From positions 9,800,950 through 9,864,949 of the forward strand of contig CM030852.1 of assembly GCA_018105865.1 (NCBI GenBank): a DNA stretch of 64,000 nucleotides, in the 5' to 3' direction. This document shows, one piece after another, positions 57,230 through 64,000 of this stretch; the stretch's first letter is position 1; each line of letters begins with the position of its first letter. The position numbers were made by a program, and so were the translations under genes. The notes under the pieces are model-generated. The model had not been told where the DNA came from. It saw only the letters and a program-made list of their open reading frames with translations, and ran no database searches. This stretch comes from Metaphire vulgaris. Its lineage: Eukaryota > Annelida > Clitellata > Crassiclitellata > Megascolecidae.

Positions 57230-57990
57230 TACTACAGTAACAGGCGTAAACCTGCATGGAATTATATAATATTTTACGTGCTAAAAGAGGCACTTATTTC
57301 TGGCAAAACTGAGCAGTTTCATTTGAATTTGATGCAAGATGTCTAAGAAAATTAAGTTTTAAATGACGTCACCCAAATATTCCAGTTGTCTTTTCGTTTG
57401 AATTAATTCGGGCAATACAGGCGTTCAAATGAGATATTCAAAGTGTCTTCCTTTCGCTCGAATGCATTTGCACAGTCGATCCCGCCACTGATTTACAGGT
57501 CTGTCTATTATTCCTTGATCAAAATGGCGTCAATCTTCAGATGATCAGCGTTCTGAATCTGGCGGCCGCGATAGACGCGCTCCTGCAAAATCCCCCAAAT
57601 TTCGTAATCCAAAGGATTGAGAGGCCAATGTGTTGGACTAATGAAGTCTGGAGTCTCAGCTGCCCATCAGTGCAACCGTATCACGAGCACGATGGGTTGA
57701 TGAGTTGTCCTGCTGGAAGGTGAAGAATTGTCAGGGAACAGAACGAATGACCGGCAGGAGATGCTCTTTGAGCAGAGTGTTTCGGTAGTACTCGCCATTG
57801 ATCTTTATAACAGGGTTTGTGAAAATCAGAAATCAGATTTGTGCACCCAAGTGCCGAAACACCGACAGATACCATGAGGAATTTAGAAAACGTCGGACGT
57901 GTACGCAGAAGACGTGACTAGGGCGACATCTCCTGAACTGTTCACTAGGAACCTTAAAACTTATTTATTTAACATCTCCTATTAGGGACA
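57230..57990 (-). pseudogene. mariner-like (maT-type) transposase relic
   Basis: The minus strand reads MVSVGVSALGCTNLI at about 57875, then a NGEYY-like stretch, HSFCSLTILHLPAGQ-like residues out of frame and DLNP-like residues near 57600, ending in a RLCKCIRAKGRHFEYLI segment. This is the order of the second half of an IS630/mariner transposase. Frameshifts and stops abound. TIRs were not found; a (TA)n tract precedes it at 57145-57195. Confidence 0.65.
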
Positions 57991-57994
57991 CTTG

Positions 57995-58052
57995 TAAAGC
58001 GCTCCTGACTTTAGCCTTCTCTATGCGTATTGCGCTATATGAAATTGTCAGA

Positions 58053-58092
<40 letters not shown>
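57995..58092 (+). repeat. retroposon 3' tail with (AAT)n
   Basis: GCGCTCCTGACTTTAGCC, then GCGCTATATGAAATTGTC and an (AAT)n run at about 58056-58092. Third member of the 1988/49190 tail family. Confidence 0.55.
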
Positions 58093-58094
<2 letters not shown>

Positions 58095-59040
58095 GCTATT
58101 TCCCAGATTAGGTGGCCTTACAATAAATCAATTAGGAAAGTGGCCGTTTTAATAAATCATCATCCACGAATGATGCATCATATATATTTCATCAAAATTT
58201 GGATAAATTACTTAGAAAGGTACTGTCTAAGTATGGATGAAGCGATTTTGAAAAATTATTAGAAACACATAGTATAACAAAAATGCACGGCCACCTTATC
58301 CAAAACTAAACCATAAAACCCGTATAAAAGGGCCGGCCCTTTCCCGTGCATTTTCCTATACTGAAATGTTTTCGACGATTGCACGGTAAAAGGGCCGGCC
58401 CTCTAATGGGGTATCAATAGAGAAAATTATATATAGGCCTACCATAGCTAGCTAAACCGTACAAGAGGATAAAATAAGCTGTTATTACTATAAATATAGG
58501 GCCTATATATAGGCCTATATGTCAGTGTAAGTAAGTAAGTGGGTAATCTAGACTCATGGACTACAGGGGAAACTGACAAGGCCGGGGGTAAAGTCAGCTA
58601 GGGGTCTGTGGGAGAGCTGTAGGTATGTAGTTTGCCAAAATTTCCGGGGCAGGGAATTTGAAATATCCGGGAAAAGACCATTTCCCCCTCACGGAAACGG
58701 TCTACTTATAAATATTCAAACATATGATAATCATTTAATATATATTTATATTATGCGCATATACGTATTTATGTATACTGTAAATGCCACTAATATATAA
58801 TATGATATATATGTGACAACAAGTATAAAAATATAATATGCAATATTTAATAAAGCATAGGCCTTTATGAAAATAGATAATGATAAATGTGCTATCTGCG
58901 GCAATCGGATATGCTGCTAATCCATATAATTTGCTGATCATATCACCATATATACATATATTATAAGGATATATATATTAAGTGCATTAAAAATAACTAT
59001 ATATACCGTATATAATCTCTATACATATTATGCGCATATG
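58093..59040. other. intergenic with AAAGGGCCGGCCCT repeats
   Basis: AAAAGGGCCGGCCCT occurs at about 58328 and 58387, with TGCACGG nearby each time, possibly a worn MITE. TAGGCCTA lies at 58434 and 58510. Nothing coding. Confidence 0.4.
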
Positions 59041-59051
59041 TGTGATATACA

Positions 59052-59098
<47 letters not shown>

Positions 59099-59157
59099 AC
59101 AGCATACATGATATATTATGACAGCACATATATAGATACAACAGCATACTTAGTCTC

Positions 59158-59194
<37 letters not shown>

Positions 59195-59297
59195 GCAACA
59201 TAATTATATAATATTAGTATGATATATACCTGGCAGCATGTATATGACAGCATATATATAGCATGTATTTATGCTATATGAAATGTATAGAATGCTT

Positions 59298-59336
<39 letters not shown>

Positions 59337-59419
59337 CTGCCTTCGTTGCTCCGTTCGTGCCAAACTTCTGAAAAAGTGGATGGATAGGGCTTCAAAAATG
59401 GAGATAATATATGTGTATG

Positions 59420-59472
<53 letters not shown>

Positions 59473-59480
59473 TGCTCTAA
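59041..59480. repeat. cluster of (TA)n microsatellites
   Basis: TA runs at about 59057-59095, 59166-59190, 59300-59335 and 59424-59470, with CATATATG and AGCATA spacers. Small open frames rich in YIYI are artefacts. Confidence 0.95.
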
Positions 59481-59984
59481 GTTTTCAAAGTTTCAAAGTT
59501 GTTACCACTGCACTCTTCTATCTATAGCTTTATATGCATATATACTTATATGTGTCTATGTAATGGACGCATATATATAATATAAAATGGACGGAAAGGG
59601 CTTACAAAATGGATATAATACATACATAGAACTTGTCATTGATCATGGAATAATGTGCAAGGCGAGCTGGTCCGAGTTTGCAAGAGAGTCCGTGAAATAA
59701 TTTTTCCTGAACCAGCTCGGAGATGTAAGCGCCCAGACGGAGACCCACAACGAGTTTTGCCAGAAATTGTATCAAATCCCGCAACAATTGGTCGCCCAGA
59801 GGTTGTTAGTACAAACATTTGTAGATACTATATATAAGTAAGTAAGTATACTGTATATCTAATTAATTAATTAATTTAGTATTAAAGGTAATTGAACTAA
59901 TCATGACAATCCCAACCATAGGAACTGAACCATTGGTCGACAAAGTAGCCCAAAAGTCGCCCTATCATCAAAATACTGGGACTT
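59481..59984. other. intergenic
   Basis: A frame on the plus strand at 59655-59837 (residues like RREIIFPEPARRCKRPDGDP and RVLPEIVSNPATIGRPEVVS) shows short similarity to repeat-derived coding sequence but cannot be assigned. Confidence 0.3.
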
Positions 59985-61217
59985 GTTTATCGGTAAGGTA
60001 TTTTTTCCATAAAAGAAACTGTTCGCGTCAAACCGCCTCCATCTAGGCCTAAATTAGCTATAGCGCCGTGATCGATTACATTACGAAAGACAACTCTTTC
60101 CAATTATAATCATTTATTAAGACATATAAAACGTGACGTCATGAGCACAATAAGTCCTTTAAACAAGACTTTTCATACTCAATTGACATTTCACTTTACA
60201 AGGTTCATTTTCCCTGTCAATTAAATCAAAAAAGCACTAAGCAGCTTCTGTTAACCTATACACAAAAACAATAAATCAAAGCAATCTAAATATCTGCCTT
60301 ACTTAACAAAACCAATAAGTATTCTGACAGTAAAACACAGAAATACACCCAACCGTAGCAACTTTATTCAAGACATCAAAACATGAGCTCTTACTGGCAT
60401 TGGAAAGATATCTAAACAGTATATTTATTCATTGTCAAAACAAATAATACTACGAAATAAATCAAATCTAATGATTAATGTATTGTCCATAGTATTCATC
60501 AGATCTCGGATAAACAACTGTACGTACTAATGCTTTTTATGCTTGAACAATAACACACAAACAAATATACTGGTTCTCTCCAAATATTATTTAATATTTG
60601 CCGCTAATCTAGAAAACACACCCAATAAAATCTGAAAAAATCATAACACACAACAAATTTACTATTTTCTCATCTCCATTCCTTAATGATCAAACCCAAA
60701 CAGAAACATGAGACATCTCTCAAAAAACAACTATTGCACAATGCACATAAGGATCTTTTTATAATCAATGAAAATATAATTCCATAACTAATGTTCCTTG
60801 TCCTCACTCTAAATCAAATCAATTTCTTTGTTTACCAATAAACAAAAGAAACAGCAAAACAATGTCATTGCCTACTAACACACAGCAGCACAAACTAATC
60901 TCCGCACTAACACAAAACATTAACCAATTTCAATAAGCAGCCAATCAATGTCACTGCAGATCAACACACACAAAAAATAATTATTCACACTAACCCAAAA
61001 CACTACTTAGAACGATCCACAAAATCATCATGCAATTTTTAATCCAAAAGTGCAATCCATAAATCAAATAACAAATAGAACATAAAACTTCCCCTTATCA
61101 AATACAATTCTACAAAATCTTTCACCCCTTTTACACATAGAATCCAAGGTCATATATATTTGATTCAAATGACCTTCAATGCATAACAACCACCTTGTTA
61201 CCTTACCGAAACAAATC
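59985..61217. mobile_element. G-poor element with inverted ends (tentative)
   Basis: The left end TTGTTTATCGGTAAGGTA (about 59985) and the right end read on the minus strand, TTGTTTCGGTAAGGTA (about 61214), are inverted repeats. The interior of about 1.2 kb is conspicuously poor in G on the plus strand, with runs such as AACACACAACAAATTTAC. No protein is recognisable. Boundaries and class are uncertain; it may be a non-autonomous DNA transposon. Confidence 0.4.
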
Positions 61218-61299
61218 ACCTTTGACTTGACACTGGTTAGCAACAGCAAATTACCGATCATGTAATCTACAAACAACTCATCACGATAATAAACTACTA

Positions 61300-61980
61300 A
61301 GAAAGACTAAAACGCTGTGGATTGACAACTTTGGAAAAAGAACAAGAGGGGATCTAATTGAGACTACAAAACACTAACAAACAAAGTGGATGTACCAAGA
61401 GAAGGTTATTTACAACTAAACAATATGATGGTACCCGAGAATGCAGCATGAAACTGTTTAAGAAGCGGATTGGGAGATACAAAAAGAATTTGCTTAGTGC
61501 GAGAGTGTTGGACAGATGTAATGAGTTGGATGAGAAGGTAGTAGTAATGGTATCTAGTGTGGATGATTTCAAAATAAACCTTGGTACTATAGTATACTAG
61601 ATTGGATGGGCTAAATATAGTGGTTCCAAAACAGGGCAGTGGCGGATCCAGGATTTTGGACCAGGGGTCAAATTTTGAGAAATTCAGGCCAAAATTTCCT
61701 GACGACCTTTTTTTGCTCTCCGCACAAAATTTCGAAGTTGCAACTCTAAAAACGAACGTAGTGACGACCTTTTTTTGCTTTTTCACTGGCGTCGCTGCAC
61801 ATTGCCCTGTTTATTTACCAAAACAATATTACATTATTATTTCTGAAAACAGGCCACTTTCCTTCAAAAATCACGTCAGGGGGGTCAGCTGCCCCCTGAC
61901 CCCCGCTAGATCCGCTACTGAAACAGGGGATACCCTTCTGAACCACTGTAAACATTGTTGTTATTTATTATTATTGGGCC
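61300..61980 (+). pseudogene. CR1-like LINE 3' end, split by a MITE
   Basis: The copy reads CGLTTLEKEQE, then in another frame MKLFKKRIGRYKKNLLSARV, LDRCNELDEKVVV and a stop at 61598-61600, matching 44220-44508. The tail (AGTGGTTCCAAAACAGGG ... CTTCTGAACCACTGTAAAC) is interrupted by the MITE at 61637-61920 and ends in a (TTATTA) run. Confidence 0.85.
61637..61920. mobile_element. hAT-type MITE nested in a LINE tail
   Basis: The ends are CAGTGGCGGATCCAGG and, inverted, CAGTAGCGGATCTAGC. The flanking 8-bp duplication AAACAGGG is perfect (61629-61636, 61921-61928). Comparison with the uninterrupted LINE tail at 44525 confirms both boundaries. Two GACGACCTTTTTTTGCT words lie inside. Confidence 0.92.
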
Positions 61981-61999
61981 GAAACTATAACCACTAACT

Positions 62000-62271
62000 G
62001 TCAGATTAACTATTGCATCGAGAACTCGTCAAGGCGAATTTGTTTCCTTTTTGCAAAGGCTTTTTGCTCGTTAAGAACTTTGGTTCGTATGACTGTCCAG
62101 TCATGTACGATATCTGCGTGCCGCTCCTGAAACGCAGAATATCTTTCTTACAAGGTAGACCAGCGTTTTCCGATATGTGTCGATGAAAATATTGACAAAC
62201 GGTCCGTGTATGCTCTTGATTCCAGCAGTGAATTTCCTCTTTTTGCCGGAGGTGAATTCTGTGATCCAGAG
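62000..62271 (-). pseudogene. possible exon with a paralogue at 63.87-64.0 kb
   Basis: After an ATCTTTTAG acceptor the minus strand has an almost open frame (SGSQNSPPAKRGNSLLESR, STHIGKRWSTL, a TAA, then FQERHADIVHDWTVIRTKVL and NEQKAFAKRKQIRLDEFSMQ, stop). The segment from FQERHADIV to the end is repeated at 63873-64000 with further damage (QQRHPDIAH, AVIRTKVLTEQKAFAE). The family is not recognised. One in-frame stop suggests a pseudogene. Confidence 0.4.
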
Positions 62272-62532
62272 CTAAAAGATAAATATCTAAAAATTAAGCT
62301 AAAAGGTATACATTACGTAGGCCTAAGTGTAGCCGTTAATATTTATTAAATAATAATAATTAAGACTTTTTCCCCTTACCTCTCCTTTACTGGAGCATTC
62401 ATGAGACGTTTATGTAGACGGTTCCCTTCCCTATACCCAAGGTCACTCTGGTATGTTTAAAATCGCCGGTACCATATTTTGGAAGACTTAACTAAATCCG
62501 ACCGGTACACAAGTTAGCACTTGGGTGGCACC

Positions 62533-62684
62533 CAGTGTTAAAATGTCAGTGATTTGATTTGATTTGGGTTGGTTTTGATTCGATTCGATTTTGAACCCAA
62601 ATCACCAGCTCATTGATTGAATCAAGACCGGCAATTGATTGGGGATTTGAGTATGAGATTTGATTTGTGATTTGCCCAACTCTG
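62533..62684. mobile_element. hAT-type MITE, TGATTTG-rich
   Basis: It starts CAGTGTTAAAATGTCAG and, inverted from the right, CAGAGTTGGGCAAATCAC. Flanks GTGGCACC (62525-62532) and GCGGCACC (62685-62692) agree at 7 of 8 positions. The interior has repeated GATTTGATTTG and GATTCGATTCG words. Confidence 0.75.
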
Positions 62685-62692
62685 GCGGCACC

Positions 62693-63870
62693 ATAGGCGT
62701 AAATCAAGGGGGACCTTGGTTGACTGTCCTCCAAAAATCATTGAGGGGATATAGTATCTTATATCCCCCAGGATATTGCGTTCTAAGCTAATTCAGTGTG
62801 TATTCCCTGATTTTCTGTGAATGCGTTATCTGTTCGTATCGATTAATGAATTTTCCTGTCACAGTGAGGGGGAGAGTGACTTCATGAACTTGACTTGTAG
62901 TGCGAATTGGCCGAGTGTTTATCTTAATATCAATTCCTTATCGATTATGTAACTGTAGATTAGGCTATGTTAGCAGGTCGATTCGCAATTTCCTATTTTG
63001 ACGTTGAATCAAGTTCAATCAACGATACTCCGCTGACCGCTATGCATGGTCTAAACTGAAGTGTTGAGGGTTGATCGCCAGCTGGATCTTTGCTTATCTT
63101 AAGCGACCACCCATTGACATTGATTCTTTTAAACTGGGAAGGGGTTTAGGGCTAAGGTGTCTGTCCAAAACAGGGGTGGGGTGTAGGAAAATCCCTGGCA
63201 GATATAATACGACAAGCGATCGAAGAATCATCTGCCCACGACACAAGCGACCGTTATCGGATCGAACGCCAGTATGCACAGGCGATGGATACAATTGAAT
63301 TCAACCTACACTGTCAGATAAGCGGGTAACCCATGAACTAGCACAAAGGGCGCGGCGCGGGAGAGAGAGACAGAAAGAGAGAGACAGACAGAGAAAGAGA
63401 AAAACAGATAAAGACAGAGACAGAGAGAATAAAACTGACAAAAAAATACAGATTTAGTGACGGATAGAGAGAGTGAATAATTATTATTATTATGCGTTTC
63501 AAATTACTGTTTAGATACCAATAGGCATCATGTTACAGGTTGAAATGTTGCATGCATTCCTCCGAGGGCGGAACTATTGGAGACATTAGCAATCTAATTT
63601 TTTTACTTTAACACGGGCCGCACTGGCGGCACTTTCATATTTCCGCACCTCGTTGGAACTTGACCTGCCTACGCCACTGCACTAAACTACCTTCTTAACT
63701 GCCTACCTATATGTTCCTGATGCAGTTTGTTACAGGCAACGTGAGGCAGATTTGCAACACAATGAACGCTATATATCATGTAGGCCTACAAGGTTTTAGC
63801 GAAGTTAATGGACAGACAATTTTAATTTTTAATCTCGGTATTTACGCCAAAACAGTTACAACTAATTGTG
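62693..63870. other. intergenic
   Basis: A (GAGA)/(GACAGA)n purine run lies at 63358-63430. TAGGCCTA occurs at 63781. No gene recognised. Confidence 0.4.
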
Positions 63871-63872
63871 AT

Positions 63873-64000
63873 AGTCGCTATTGCCTAGAAATTTCGTTAA
63901 GGCGAATTTTTTGGCCTTTCTGCGAATGCTTTCTGCTCAGTAAGAACTTTCGTTCTGATTACTGCCCATTAATGTGCGATATCGGGATGACGTTGTTGGA
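63873..64000 (-). pseudogene. degraded paralogue of the 62.0 kb exon, runs off the window
   Basis: Minus-strand residues HPDIAH, AVIRTKVLTEQKAFAE and IRLNE align with the 62.0 kb copy, with one stop and one shift. The 5' part lies beyond the window. Confidence 0.4.

Overview
This is a eukaryotic, metazoan-type window: AT-rich, gene-poor and packed with transposon remnants. The few genes have GT-AG introns and no operon-like packing. Mab-21/cGAS-like, CARD, chitin-binding type 2, RTE, CR1, copia, Tc1/mariner, hAT and Helitron signatures together suggest an invertebrate, probably marine. The phylum (lophotrochozoan or invertebrate deuterostome) cannot be settled from this sequence alone.

Layout. 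0-11.7 kb holds only mobile DNA: a deleted mariner with a hAT MITE nested inside it, a Helitron helicase stub, a foldback element, several hAT-type MITEs and a tRNA-derived SINE. 12.2-15.2 kb carries the best gene, a two-exon Mab-21/cGAS-like nucleotidyltransferase-fold protein of about 822 residues on the plus strand. 16.3-21.6 kb has a relic first exon, a rearranged RTE LINE, a gutted copia element and a secreted propeller-like gene on the minus strand. 26.9-27.9 kb is a compact TATA-driven gene for a small secreted, histidine-rich chitin-binding protein. 29.4-31.3 and 35.3-36.8 kb are two sister genes on the minus strand with a helical N-terminal exon and a beta-propeller-like second exon; one has grown an Asp/His heptad array. 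A LINE RT lies between them. 38.5-38.8 kb encodes a single CARD. 40.3-42.9 kb is two Helitron-like elements back to back. 43.2-45.3 kb is a segment capped by mirror-image microsatellites, abutting an F-box-like gene remnant at 45.4-46.0 kb. 46-64 kb is again repeats: LINE pieces, a GC-rich 1.3 kb inverted repeat, a second foldback element, a Tc1 element inside a TA microsatellite, a mariner relic and long TA tracts. One orphan exon lies at 50.5 kb.

How the genes fit together. The Mab-21/cGAS-like gene and the CARD belong to families used in innate sensing, and the propeller genes form a locally duplicated minus-strand cluster. The sequence does not show that these genes act together. Intron-exon models rest on splice signals and phase only.

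The most unusual signal is an excess of the octamer TAGGCCTA (20 exact copies counted by eye). In two places where the ancestral sequence can be inferred, it sits exactly where a plain TA is expected, as if GGCCTA had been inserted at TA.
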